Positions 24,475-33,524 of a stretch of DNA of 38,392 nt are shown one piece after another; position 1 is the stretch's first letter, and each line of letters starts with the position of its first letter. This DNA is from CALCKU01 sp964534845 (GTDB lineage Bacteria > Pseudomonadota > Alphaproteobacteria > Caulobacterales > Maricaulaceae), in the NCBI GenBank assembly GCA_964534845.1, contig CAZHPV010000019.1, positions 1 to 38,392 of the forward strand. The letters are read 5' to 3'. Both the position numbers and the translations under genes were made by a program. The notes under the pieces are model-generated. The model ran no database searches and had not been told where the DNA came from. It saw nothing but the letters and a program-made list of their open reading frames with translations.

Positions 24475-25782
24475 TCAAGACAGGTCGGCTTCAAGACCGT
24501 TTCGACCTGAAAACATTATAATTGAGGCTATCAGCCAGATAGGTGTGAGCGATAACAGAGCCCATTGCAAACCCAGAGCTTCGCCTAGTTGCACAGCGAA
24601 TAAATCTGAAAGCAATCCAATATAAAGCGGGCCTAATCCAAATCCGAGAGCGGTGATCATAAATATGAAAAATGCAGCGGCAAATGCCCGTATCTTTAAG
24701 GGCGATAAGTTTTGAACAAGACCGTAATATGGCCCTGCAACAGAGGCATGCAAAACAAACACGAAAAACAAAGCCGTAAAACATAACAGGCTGGACGGAA
24801 TTAAAATTGCGAAAATGTAAATGGGGACAGAAATAATATGAACAAGCGCTGGGAAATCAAAATAGGCCTTTTTGTTCTTACGCCCATATTTATCACATAA
24901 AGCCCCGCCCGCAGCTGTGCCAAGTCCGCCTCCCACGCCTATACAAAGCGCTAGAGGCACGGTTAATTGCGCGATTGAAAGCCCGTGCGTACGATCAAGA
25001 AAATCAACGACCCACAAGCCCAGACCATAGGCTGAAAATGCGGTAAGCACGGCTGAATACATTAAAATACGAAAACTCTTAATTCCCCACATTAGCTTAA
25101 AAGATTCTATAATACTGTAATCATACATATCCACAGCGCTCGCCTTTACAGACGGTTCAGGTTCTGTGCTCCCTCTTTTGGGTTCTTTAAGTGTGAGCTT
25201 GACGATTATGGCCAATAAAATACCTGGAAGCCCCACAGCAATAAACGCCCAACGCCACCCTAAAGTCGTTGTAAGCCAACCGCCTAACAGAATACCAAAT
25301 AAGGACCCAAACGGACCGCCGAGGGAATATATACCAAGTGCCGTGGCACGTTCTTCTTTGCGAAAATAGTCAGACACCAATGAATGTGCAGGCGGACTAC
25401 AGCCAGCCTCGCCAATGCCCACACCAACACGCGCAGCCAGTAAGCCCAAATAAGACGTGGCCGCGCCGCATAAGGCGGTCATAGCGCTCCAGAACGCCAC
25501 TGAAACAGAGATAATCGTGACCCTATTTTTCTTATCCGCCAATCGCGCAATTGGAATACTGGCAAGGGAATAAAAAAGTGCAAATGCCGACCCTTTTAAC
25601 AAGCCGAGCTGTGTATCACTCAAACCCAAATCTGCTTTAATGGCCGGAGAGAGGATAGCTATAATTTGCCTATCAATAAAATTAAACGTGTAAACAACCA
25701 GTAATATGCCGATGGCATATTTTTTATAGCCTGACCATTTGACGTCAGGCGCACTGGATGAAACTATTCTATCTGCAGACAT
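24475..25782 (-). CDS. MFS transporter, spinster-like
   Basis: A 435-residue inner membrane protein with about twelve helices. Helix 1 contains VYTFNFIDRQIIAIL, the loop 2-3 signature is ASIPIARLADKKNRV, and helix 4 has ARVGVGIGEAGCSPPAHSLVSDYF; these are features of the spinster-type organic anion/sphingolipid-related MFS group common in proteobacteria. A central loop (about 205-225) is cytoplasmic. The gene precedes the TonB receptor on the same strand with 216 bases between them. It probably carries the same nutrient across the inner membrane, an inference from neighbourhood. Direction and substrate cannot be read from sequence. Confidence 0.9.
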   Translation of the reverse strand: MSADRIVSSSAPDVKWSGYKKYAIGILLVVYTFNFIDRQIIAILSPAIKADLGLSDTQLGLLKGSAFALFYSLASIPIARLADKKNRVTIISVSVAFWSAMTALCGAATSYLGLLAARVGVGIGEAGCSPPAHSLVSDYFRKEERATALGIYSLGGPFGSLFGILLGGWLTTTLGWRWAFIAVGLPGILLAIIVKLTLKEPKRGSTEPEPSVKASAVDMYDYSIIESFKLMWGIKSFRILMYSAVLTAFSAYGLGLWVVDFLDRTHGLSIAQLTVPLALCIGVGGGLGTAAGGALCDKYGRKNKKAYFDFPALVHIISVPIYIFAILIPSSLLCFTALFFVFVLHASVAGPYYGLVQNLSPLKIRAFAAAFFIFMITALGFGLGPLYIGLLSDLFAVQLGEALGLQWALLSLTPIWLIASIIMFSGRNGLEADLS

Positions 25783-26116
25783 AGAGTTTCCCTAAAATAT
25801 CGTTTTGGCTTCCGGCTTATTGAACCGTTTTCGACTTTTACGCGCGTTGACCACAAGGTTAAGATGAAATGCGGAACATTATTTTTGTTGATTTATCATC
25901 ACACTAATAGCGGGACATATTTCTCCAACTGGTAAAACCAACAGCTATCAAACTCGGAGCCGTTCGAAAATCGCTAGGGCAGAGGGACCCATTAACGCAC
26001 CCTAGAACGCAAACACGGTCCATATCATTAAGATGACTAACCCATTAAGGGATAGAGATGATGTTAATAGAGCGCTAAATATAAACTAGAAGTAGTGATT
26101 ATTTTACGAAAATTTG
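25783..26116. other. Divergent intergenic region, MFS to EAL gene
   Basis: This 334-base stretch between divergent genes shows no coding sequence or RNA gene. It must hold the promoters for both. A 9-bp direct repeat ACCCATTAA occurs near 25988 and near 26040; I attach little weight to it. No strong hairpin is seen. Confidence 0.35.
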
Positions 26117-28087
26117 ATGTTTTTGATTTATCCCACTATGATGGATGTCCGCCGAAAATTTCGTACGCAAAAACTCGTCACCGAGAACACGTACACCTAT
26201 GATCGGTTGATCGCGCAAAGAACCCTGTCTCTGGTCAGTTTTTTAGTCCCTTTGGGCTTGCTTATCGTTTATTTAATTACTCCCCATGCAAGCGATTCCG
26301 GCGTAGGCTCAAGTTTGATGGTGATTACGAGTGTCGTTATTTTGATTACCGGTGGGCGCTTGGTTAAAAATTGGAATTTGGCAAAACCCGACCATTATCA
26401 AATTGCCGGCGTCTTTATAGATTTTTTTGCCACGGCCTTAATTCTAATTGCGTATTCATGGATTTATCAGGTTCCGATTTCTGTCGCCCTTAAATCCCCG
26501 ACAGCCAATATCTTCTTCATTTACCTAGCCTCCCGCGTGGTGCTTTTCAGGGGTGATATTATGGTGAAAACAGGAATCATAGCCAGCACCACCTGGTTTG
26601 TACTTGTGTTTGTTTCGCTTTACGAACCTAATGCCGTTGGCCGTACAAGTGGATATGTCGAGTATTTGACAAGTTTTAAAGTCTTGTTAGGCGCTGAAGT
26701 CGAACGAATATTACAATTCGCGATCATAACTATTGTCTTAAGGTTATACATATCTTTCACCCGAAACGACCCGCATACAGGATTATTACGACGATCGCCT
26801 TTCCTTGAGGTTATGTCGAGGTTTTTAGGGGCTACAAACCATGTATATGCCAAAAGAACACATGCCTTTATTGAGATAAGGGCGGTGGACATCTCCAAAG
26901 CTGAAGTGTTTTACAGCTCTATTTTTTCATTACTTCCGAATTTACCAATCATATCAACCACGAAATTCAAGCGCTTAGGACGCCTAACGCCACACAGTGC
27001 GGGTATATGGATTGAACATCCGAAAGATAAGACAGCTTTGAAAGTCTATCTTAAAAAATTACAGACTGAACTTATCAAAGCCGTGGATATCTATAAAGAC
27101 CTCGAAGTCCCCGATTTGATTATTGGCGGCACAATAATAGAGACTGGATTTTCGGGAGAAGAACTCATCACCCAGACAGATATGGCCATAAGAGATGCCT
27201 CGCAAAATGGTAAAACCATAGCCGTCTATAATGACGCAATTCATGCCAAAATCCGTCACAAATTACGTATTGAACAGGCAATAAAACAGGGGCTCGAAAA
27301 AGGGTTTGTGTCTATTAAATATCAACCGATTATAGATTTAATGACAAATATGCCCGTAGGGTTTGAAGCCCTCATTCGGTTGCGGGGTAAAGACAATACA
27401 GACATTTCGCCAGATGTTTTTATTCCTATTGCGGAGACCAGCGACCTCATCAATCAGCTTATGTCCGAGCTCTGCTGTCAAATTGCGGATGAAGGCGCCT
27501 CCATAGCGGCCGCTTACACCCAAACAGAGAACAAACCTTACATTAATATCAATATTGCGCCAGCGCAGTTAAAAGACATGGAACGCGTTACAAAATCCCT
27601 TAAGAAAGCCCGAGACGGTTGCGGATTAAAAATTAATACAGAAATTACTGAATCCTCGGTTTTGCATGAAGTTGATGCCGTAAAAAAATTACGTATTCTT
27701 CGGGATGAAGGATATGCCGTCGCGATTGATGATTTTGGAACAGGATATTCCTCCCTAGAGCGACTAAAGAAATTTGCGTTCTCAACACTCAAAATCGATA
27801 AATCCTTCATCGATAATATCGATCATGACGATTCAGCCTACGCCTTTTTAGATGCCATCGTGAAATTGGCTAAAACATCCTCGGACAATGTTATCATTGA
27901 AGGTTTGGAAACGGTACAGCAACAAGCCCTGATAATGAAAATGGGCGTCAGATATTGCCAAGGATATTTATTTGCAAAGCCCATGGATATAAACGCATTG
28001 CTGGAGTATCTGTCGAAAACCTACGGCTTTAAGTGCCCGCGAAATCACAAAAAACAAAAAAGAATAAGCCGGCATTTCCCATTCTAA
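26117..28087 (+). CDS. Membrane c-di-GMP phosphodiesterase with degenerate GGDEF and intact EAL domain
   Basis: The 656-residue protein has about six N-terminal membrane helices (between residues 37 and 213) that could form a sensory module, a GGDEF-like domain (about 216-372) and an EAL domain (about 383-632). The GGDEF domain lacks its GGDEF signature, so it should not make c-di-GMP. The EAL domain keeps the catalytic set: E417-A-L in GFEALIRL, ITESS, the DDFGTGYSS loop (Asp538, Asp539), Lys559 in LKIDKSF and Glu595 in IIEGLET. It is thus likely an active phosphodiesterase. No ribosome site is obvious, and the start could be a TTG one codon earlier or ATGs seven codons on. It is unlinked to its neighbours. 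Confidence 0.88.
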   Translation: MFLIYPTMMDVRRKFRTQKLVTENTYTYDRLIAQRTLSLVSFLVPLGLLIVYLITPHASDSGVGSSLMVITSVVILITGGRLVKNWNLAKPDHYQIAGVFIDFFATALILIAYSWIYQVPISVALKSPTANIFFIYLASRVVLFRGDIMVKTGIIASTTWFVLVFVSLYEPNAVGRTSGYVEYLTSFKVLLGAEVERILQFAIITIVLRLYISFTRNDPHTGLLRRSPFLEVMSRFLGATNHVYAKRTHAFIEIRAVDISKAEVFYSSIFSLLPNLPIISTTKFKRLGRLTPHSAGIWIEHPKDKTALKVYLKKLQTELIKAVDIYKDLEVPDLIIGGTIIETGFSGEELITQTDMAIRDASQNGKTIAVYNDAIHAKIRHKLRIEQAIKQGLEKGFVSIKYQPIIDLMTNMPVGFEALIRLRGKDNTDISPDVFIPIAETSDLINQLMSELCCQIADEGASIAAAYTQTENKPYININIAPAQLKDMERVTKSLKKARDGCGLKINTEITESSVLHEVDAVKKLRILRDEGYAVAIDDFGTGYSSLERLKKFAFSTLKIDKSFIDNIDHDDSAYAFLDAIVKLAKTSSDNVIIEGLETVQQQALIMKMGVRYCQGYLFAKPMDINALLEYLSKTYGFKCPRNHKKQKRISRHFPF

Positions 28088-28135
28088 AGGTTTTCTCTGC
28101 GCGAACATTAGGGGTCCGCTATCGCCATGCGCGCC

Positions 28136-29458
28136 CTAATCCGCGATCCATGACCCATGAAACCCTGCGGGGACTCGGGCGGGGAGATGAATTCGGCATA
28201 AGGGCTCATCTTCTATTTGCTGCGCGTTTAAAATAACAAGTTCACTCTTATCATCCTCGGGATCATAGACAAAACTCATCAAATAGCCATCATCTTCGGA
28301 TTTAGCATTTTCCCTCGGGATAAAACTCGCTTCACTACCCGTACGGCCATTTTTCAGTATATGAGCCTTTCGATCACCAGACATGAAATCATACTTATGA
28401 TAACCGAGTATCCAAGGCGATCCTGTCGCATTAAATTCAGCCACATAGCCATAACGCATAGGCTGCCCAACATGAGATGGAGGCACGACCGGGAAATCAA
28501 CTCCGAGGTCATCGATTTGTCTCTCTTTAACCTTACCCGTCTTGAGATTTATAACCCATTGGTGAAGTTTAGGGGCTGGAGGATTTGCCATCCCAACAGA
28601 TGTATATCCAAACAAGCGAGGCGCGGTGAAGATAAGCTCATCACCAGTCTCATAGGCATTCATGGTATGGTAGATATAACACGGCTCAATTTCGAACCAT
28701 TTCACATCACCACTCGAGCCACCACGTGGCATAACCCCTATCCGCGCACCGTAAGCCTCATCATAACTTACAGGAATACCGGGCTCGAGGAATTTTTTCA
28801 TATCCCAAAGCATTGGAAGGTCTAAAAATATCGCGAAATTTTCAGTTATCGCGAAATCATGCACCATCGTCGCCGCTTTGACATCGATTACCTCAGACTG
28901 AACTAATTCTCCAGAAGGCGAGACACGGTGATAGGTTAGAAAAGGTGGCATCACACCATAACCGAAAAACAACATTTCCCCCGTTTTAGGGCAAATCTTC
29001 GGATGGGCCGTCATATTTCGCTCGAGTTTGCCGTCGAAATCATAAGAGCCAACCGTCTCGAGGTCTTTTGTAAGCTCGTAAGGGGCATGCATTTCCTGCA
29101 ACGCCAGAAATTTACCCCCATGACCAATGACATGCGTATTGGCGAGCGAGTTACCGGGGATCCGCATGAGCTCGCGAGTCATATCGTCTTCTTTTAACAA
29201 AGGCGTTTGAATATAGCGATTTCGGTACCAAATGGCTTTGCCGTTCTGGATTTCGACACCATGGATCATACCCTCGCCGAGAAACCAGTCAGAACTGACC
29301 GAGACCCTCGGATTCGCCCCATTTCGAAAATAGCGGCCGTTGAGTTCGCGAGGAATTTCTCCCGTAACTTTTAAGTCTGTTGTGGTAATCTCTTCCGCGA
29401 CGGGTGCAAAGTTCCCTTGCATCCAGAAAGGTTGGTCTATCTTCGTTTGATCACCCAT
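28136..29458 (-). CDS. Carotenoid cleavage oxygenase family protein (RPE65/lignostilbene dioxygenase type)
   Basis: A 440-residue non-heme iron oxygenase with a seven-bladed propeller fold. All four iron-binding histidines can be placed: His152 (MTAHPKIC), His200 (TMVHDFAI), His264 (CYIYHTMNAYE) and His434 in the final HGSWIAD. The N-terminal FRNGANPRV and GEGMIHGVEI are typical. Relatives cleave double bonds in carotenoids, apocarotenoids or stilbenes. AGGAG lies eight bases before the ATG and overlaps the stop of the upstream TonB receptor gene, 11 bases away, so the two form an operon. The receptor probably imports the substrate or a related molecule. The substrate is not determined. Confidence 0.92.
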   Translation of the reverse strand: MGDQTKIDQPFWMQGNFAPVAEEITTTDLKVTGEIPRELNGRYFRNGANPRVSVSSDWFLGEGMIHGVEIQNGKAIWYRNRYIQTPLLKEDDMTRELMRIPGNSLANTHVIGHGGKFLALQEMHAPYELTKDLETVGSYDFDGKLERNMTAHPKICPKTGEMLFFGYGVMPPFLTYHRVSPSGELVQSEVIDVKAATMVHDFAITENFAIFLDLPMLWDMKKFLEPGIPVSYDEAYGARIGVMPRGGSSGDVKWFEIEPCYIYHTMNAYETGDELIFTAPRLFGYTSVGMANPPAPKLHQWVINLKTGKVKERQIDDLGVDFPVVPPSHVGQPMRYGYVAEFNATGSPWILGYHKYDFMSGDRKAHILKNGRTGSEASFIPRENAKSEDDGYLMSFVYDPEDDKSELVILNAQQIEDEPLCRIHLPARVPAGFHGSWIAD

Positions 29459-29469
29459 TGAGAGTTCTC

Positions 29470-31926
29470 CTAAAAATCAACTGAGGCTTCAAGACCATAT
29501 ATCGTTGTTGGCGATCCGACAGCAAATACAAATACGCCGGGAATAACAACAGAAGTTCCGACTCTACCTGCACCATCGTCAAAAGCATCATTGATGAACC
29601 CCGTAAGCTTCATGTTAGGGCCTTCACTACGTAACGTCTGAATAGAGGCTGAAAAGTCAAAACCTTTATTCCCATCAACACGGTCACGGTCAAGGCCTAG
29701 CGGATCAGCCGCCGCAGATGTCACGATTTCACTTTGGAAATTATAGCTAGCATCCAAAGTTAGCCCAAGATTACCATCAAAAACGTCGCGTGCGTAAGTG
29801 GCCCCAACCGAGAATGTTGTGTCTGGACCCGCGCGTAAATTACGCTCATCGGCCACATCAATAATTGTTGCGCCTGTAGGATCCGCATCTAAGTCTTGCA
29901 CGAGAAACTCAGTAAAATCGGCATCCGTATAACCAAATGTACCTCGCAATGTAAAATCTTCAGTCACACGTGCAATGGCTTCGAGCTCAACACCTTTAAT
30001 CTCAACCTCGGACGCATTATCCACAATTGTTTGAGACGTACCAATAACACCGGGCACACCCGCCAAAATTTCTTCCTGCTTGTCATCATATAGTGCATAA
30101 AAAGCCGTTGGGTTGATGCGTAATCTATTATCGAAAAATTCGGCACGGGCCCCAATTTCAAAACTATCCACAGTCTCCTCGTCAAATGTCGTTTCCACAG
30201 CGGAAGGTGTGAAGCCACGTCCATTAAAACCGCCGCTTCGGAAACCGCGTGAATATCCGCCATAAACGTTGACATCATCATTGAGGTCATATTGCAAAAT
30301 TGCGCGCCATGTTGGAGCTTGCCAATCATCCGATGCATCCACACTCTGTCCCGTAAGAGGGCTAGGCGTATCAGGCACACCATCGCCATCAGTGTCTATC
30401 GGACCGCGGAAAATGAAGTCATATTGAAAGTCTTTCTCTTCATATGAATAACGGAATCCACCCGAAAAAGAAAGCTGATCGGTGATGTCATATGTACCAT
30501 CTACAAAAATAGCATAAGCGTCGGCTTGTTGCGCAACAGTTTCATTATCAGGCGTAAGTGTATTAAAAACACGGCTGGTCCCGAAGACGCCTGGTTCGAA
30601 TTCACCACCTCTTAAATCGTACTCGGAATTCAGATAATAAAGACCGGATACGAAACTCAATTTATCACCAACATCACCTGAAAGACGCAACTCTTGACTG
30701 AATTGTGACGATTCGAAGATGCGATTAGAATGGATAATTGGGAACGCCCCCACTCCGAATGGCGCAATCGTGACGCCTGGTGCAACTGGTAGACCAATCG
30801 CTACTGCATCATTGCCCCCTAGAGAGTTTTGAAATTGCGTATCGTTTACGTCGCGATACCCTGTGACAGATGTAAGTGTAAGATTATCATTGAGTTCATA
30901 TTCAATATTCGAGGTTAGAGACCATCCGTCAATTGTCGTAATAAAGGGCGTATCACTTACGAAAGTATCAAAATCATCGGCCTCGGCGATATCAAATGAG
31001 CCACTACTACACCCTGCACCGTTCGGTACGAGAAAAGGGTTAGGTGGAATAATAGGAGGCCCGCCTGGTACTGGTGAAGGTATCCCCCCATTCGGAATGC
31101 TACACAAGACGTCACCGCCTAAGCCAGGGACACCGCGGGCAAATACGGGCGGCCCAAAGGAGTCATCATCGAAATAGTCAAAAGAAACAAGGGCTTCGAA
31201 CCGATCATTTGGCTCAACCAATATGGCGCCGCCAAATTGTAGCAAATCTTTTTGTGGGTCTTTTTCGCCCGTGCTCAGATTGACGGCAAATGTGTCATGC
31301 TCTTTAGAAAAAGCATATAATTTTGTAGACAAGACATCATCGATTGCTGGCAAATTCGCCACACCCCAAAATTCTCTCCCGCTATGATTTGTAAGGCGCG
31401 TCCCTACTCTAAGGCCAGCTTCCCCTGTTGGACGTGAGCGCTTCACATTAATAACGCCGCCAACCGTATTACGTCCAAACAAAGTGCCTTGCGGGCCGCG
31501 CAGCACTTCAACACTCTCGAGGTCGAAAGCATCAATCGCCGCGCCTGTATTAGACGCCAAGAAGACACCATCAATGGAGAGACCAACAACCGGTTCAAAT
31601 GATTTCTCGGGGTCCGAAAACCCAACGCCGCGAATAACCGCCACAAGCCCAAGGCCCGTAAAGGGGTTATCCCCCAAATCAATATTAGGAACTAGCCTAT
31701 CAATACCTGTGATTGTCGATGTATGCAGGTTTTCAATCGCGGCGGCGTCCAGCGCGGTTACGGCGAGCGGTACGTCTTGTAATGACTCCTCTCGTTTACG
31801 GGCCGTAACAACCACTTCGTCAATTTTGAAAGCGTTTTCATCCTGTGCAAATGCTGCTTGTGGTAGCACCATGAAATTACTTGCAATAATCGATACGCTT
31901 AGAGCTAATGTTTTTTTATAAGACAC
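29470..31926 (-). CDS. TonB-dependent outer membrane receptor (second), linked to carotenoid oxygenase
   Basis: I choose a GTG start (31926) six bases after GGGG; an ATG two codons earlier sits directly against that site, and a longer frame to 32019 lacks one. The 818-residue protein has a signal peptide (to AFAQ, about 28), TonB box IDEVVVTARK (about 35-44), plug with SVEVLRGPQGTLFGRNTVGG, and a barrel ending YGLEASVDF. Cys275 and Cys306 bracket a loop with ten prolines, probably extracellular and disulfide-closed. It is cotranscribed with the carotenoid oxygenase, so a lipophilic terpenoid or stilbene-like ligand is plausible. That link is inferred from the operon. Confidence 0.93.
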   Translation of the reverse strand: MSYKKTLALSVSIIASNFMVLPQAAFAQDENAFKIDEVVVTARKREESLQDVPLAVTALDAAAIENLHTSTITGIDRLVPNIDLGDNPFTGLGLVAVIRGVGFSDPEKSFEPVVGLSIDGVFLASNTGAAIDAFDLESVEVLRGPQGTLFGRNTVGGVINVKRSRPTGEAGLRVGTRLTNHSGREFWGVANLPAIDDVLSTKLYAFSKEHDTFAVNLSTGEKDPQKDLLQFGGAILVEPNDRFEALVSFDYFDDDSFGPPVFARGVPGLGGDVLCSIPNGGIPSPVPGGPPIIPPNPFLVPNGAGCSSGSFDIAEADDFDTFVSDTPFITTIDGWSLTSNIEYELNDNLTLTSVTGYRDVNDTQFQNSLGGNDAVAIGLPVAPGVTIAPFGVGAFPIIHSNRIFESSQFSQELRLSGDVGDKLSFVSGLYYLNSEYDLRGGEFEPGVFGTSRVFNTLTPDNETVAQQADAYAIFVDGTYDITDQLSFSGGFRYSYEEKDFQYDFIFRGPIDTDGDGVPDTPSPLTGQSVDASDDWQAPTWRAILQYDLNDDVNVYGGYSRGFRSGGFNGRGFTPSAVETTFDEETVDSFEIGARAEFFDNRLRINPTAFYALYDDKQEEILAGVPGVIGTSQTIVDNASEVEIKGVELEAIARVTEDFTLRGTFGYTDADFTEFLVQDLDADPTGATIIDVADERNLRAGPDTTFSVGATYARDVFDGNLGLTLDASYNFQSEIVTSAAADPLGLDRDRVDGNKGFDFSASIQTLRSEGPNMKLTGFINDAFDDGAGRVGTSVVIPGVFVFAVGSPTTIYGLEASVDF

Positions 31927-32110
31927 AATCATCCCCTTATACTGATGTTTGGGGAAACGCAGACAATCTCTCAATTTCTGCGGTTTAGCCTTAAATCCAC
32001 TATATCCCCAAGGCCGCATTTTACGACTCTTGTATATGGGCTATGGCAATATGATCATTCTCTCTTGAACAAATCGGGTATGCCTATGAAAACTGTTAGG
32101 TATAATTCTA

Positions 32111-32136
32111 AAAGGCTTGCGTCTGTGAACGCAAGC
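32111..32136 (-). terminator. Intrinsic terminator of the polyamine/GABA operon
   Basis: On the minus strand GCTTGCG and CGCAAGC form a perfect 7-bp stem (32130-32136 with 32115-32121) with an 8-base loop, followed by C and TTTT. It lies about 100 bases after the gabT stop. The T-run is short. Confidence 0.65.
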
Positions 32137-32177
32137 TCTCATCTGAATAGGAAACAGTGACCGACGAAAATTTCCGG

Positions 32178-32203
32178 TTTCATGCGTCTATATTAGCATG
32201 AAA
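32178..32203. repeat. Inverted repeat downstream of gabT
   Basis: TTTCATGC (32178-32185) and GCATGAAA (32196-32203) form a perfect 8-bp inverted repeat with a 10-bp spacer. It lies between the gabT stop and the terminator. It may be a 3' end stabilising hairpin or an upstream element for the receptor gene. Confidence 0.45.
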
Positions 32204-32234
32204 TCGAAAACTGGAGTTTGCGTGGCAAGGCCGG

Positions 32235-33524
32235 TCAGGCATGTTTATCAAAACAGGCTTCGAGAATTTTGAGGCCCTCATCTATCAAATCATCCGAAAT
32301 TGTAAGCGGCGGTAAGAACCGAAAGACATTTCCGCGTATACCGCACTTCAAGACGATCAAACCTTGCGTGTAGGCTTCAGGTATGAGCTTTGCCAGAAGC
32401 TCGGCATTAGGTTGATTTGCATCACCGTCTTTAACCAATTCCATTGCCATCATTGCGCCGCGATCCGTCCGGATATCGCCGATTATTTTTGGATATTTCT
32501 TTTGAAGTTTCCGTAGAGCCGCATCGAATTTTTTACCAATCTGGTTTGCGCGTTCGACAAGGTTTTCTTCTTTAATGGCTTCAATCACGGCCAGAGCTGC
32601 GACGCAGCCAATAGGAGAGCCTGCATAGGTTCCCCCGAGCCCGCCCGGTGCAGGCGCGTCCATAATGTCAGCTTTACCGACCACCCCTGCAATAGGATAG
32701 CCACCCGCCATACCTTTGGCCACGGTCAGCAAATCAGGCTCGACACCCGAATATTCCATGCAGAAGAATTTACCCGTTCGGCCGAAACCTGTCTGGATTT
32801 CATCAGCAATCATAACAATGCCGTGCTCATCACAGAACGCACGTATCATTTTCAGGAAACTATTTGAAGCAGGGTAAAACCCGCCCTCACCCTGTATCGG
32901 TTCGATGATAATAGCCGCAACATCATTCACCGCAATATCGGTTTGAATGAGCATGTCCAAAGCCTCCATGGACTGCTCTTCGGTAACGCCGTGAAAAGGA
33001 ATGGGGAATGGGACACGATAAATATTATTAGGAAACGGACCAAAGCCGACCTTATAAGGCACGATTTTACCTGTAAGACCTAGGGTGAAATTCGTCCGTC
33101 CATGATAGCCGCCATCAAAGGCTATGACAGCGCGGCGGCCCGTATGCGCGCGCGCAATTTTAACCGCGTTCTCAACCGCCTCAGCACCCGTTGTTACAAA
33201 CATAGATTTCTTTGGCGATGGTCCGGGGGCCAATTCATTTAAGTTTTCCGCAAGACGCACCGCACTGTCATAAGGTGTGACCATTACGCATGTATGACTA
33301 AAGCGGTCTATCTGCTCATGTACGGCCCCCGTGACCTTTGGGTGGGTATGACCTGTATTACAAACGGCGATACCTGAACCAAAGTCAATATAGCGCTTGC
33401 CCTCAACATCCCAGACCTCAGAATTTAAGGCTTTCTCGACGAAGAGCGAAGCTAGATTCCCTTCACCGCGCGCCATAGACGCATTTTTACGGGTTTGCCA
33501 GCTGGCATTATTTAGCGGTCTCAT
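32235..33524 (-). CDS. gabT: 4-aminobutyrate aminotransferase GabT/PuuE-like
   Basis: A class III PLP aminotransferase of 429 residues that should convert GABA plus 2-oxoglutarate to succinate semialdehyde plus glutamate. Motifs: DFGSGIAVCNTGHTHPK, MFVTTGAEAVENAVKIAR, DGGYHGRTNFT, IIIEPIQGEGGF, IADEIQTGFGRTG (Asp241) and TVAKGMAGGYP (PLP Lys270). The start MRPLNN shares a TAATG junction with the gabD stop, with GGAGG nine bases upstream inside gabD, so translation is coupled. It is the last gene of the operon, next to its terminator. Broader omega-amino acid specificity cannot be excluded. Confidence 0.93.
   Translation of the reverse strand: MRPLNNASWQTRKNASMARGEGNLASLFVEKALNSEVWDVEGKRYIDFGSGIAVCNTGHTHPKVTGAVHEQIDRFSHTCVMVTPYDSAVRLAENLNELAPGPSPKKSMFVTTGAEAVENAVKIARAHTGRRAVIAFDGGYHGRTNFTLGLTGKIVPYKVGFGPFPNNIYRVPFPIPFHGVTEEQSMEALDMLIQTDIAVNDVAAIIIEPIQGEGGFYPASNSFLKMIRAFCDEHGIVMIADEIQTGFGRTGKFFCMEYSGVEPDLLTVAKGMAGGYPIAGVVGKADIMDAPAPGGLGGTYAGSPIGCVAALAVIEAIKEENLVERANQIGKKFDAALRKLQKKYPKIIGDIRTDRGAMMAMELVKDGDANQPNAELLAKLIPEAYTQGLIVLKCGIRGNVFRFLPPLTISDDLIDEGLKILEACFDKHA

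Larger units (their letters stand above)
31927..32234. other. Intergenic region between gabT and the second TonB receptor
   Basis: These 308 bases carry the end of the polyamine/GABA operon and the promoter region of the receptor, both read on minus. Two inverted repeats are present (32115-32136 and 32178-32203). No coding sequence with a start signal is seen. Confidence 0.5.

Noticed and set aside
28107..28140. ATTAGGG/CCCTAAT inverted repeat at the EAL/carotenoid oxygenase junction
   Set aside because: A 20-base spacer and lack of a T-run make it a poor terminator, and one arm overlaps the oxygenase stop codon.
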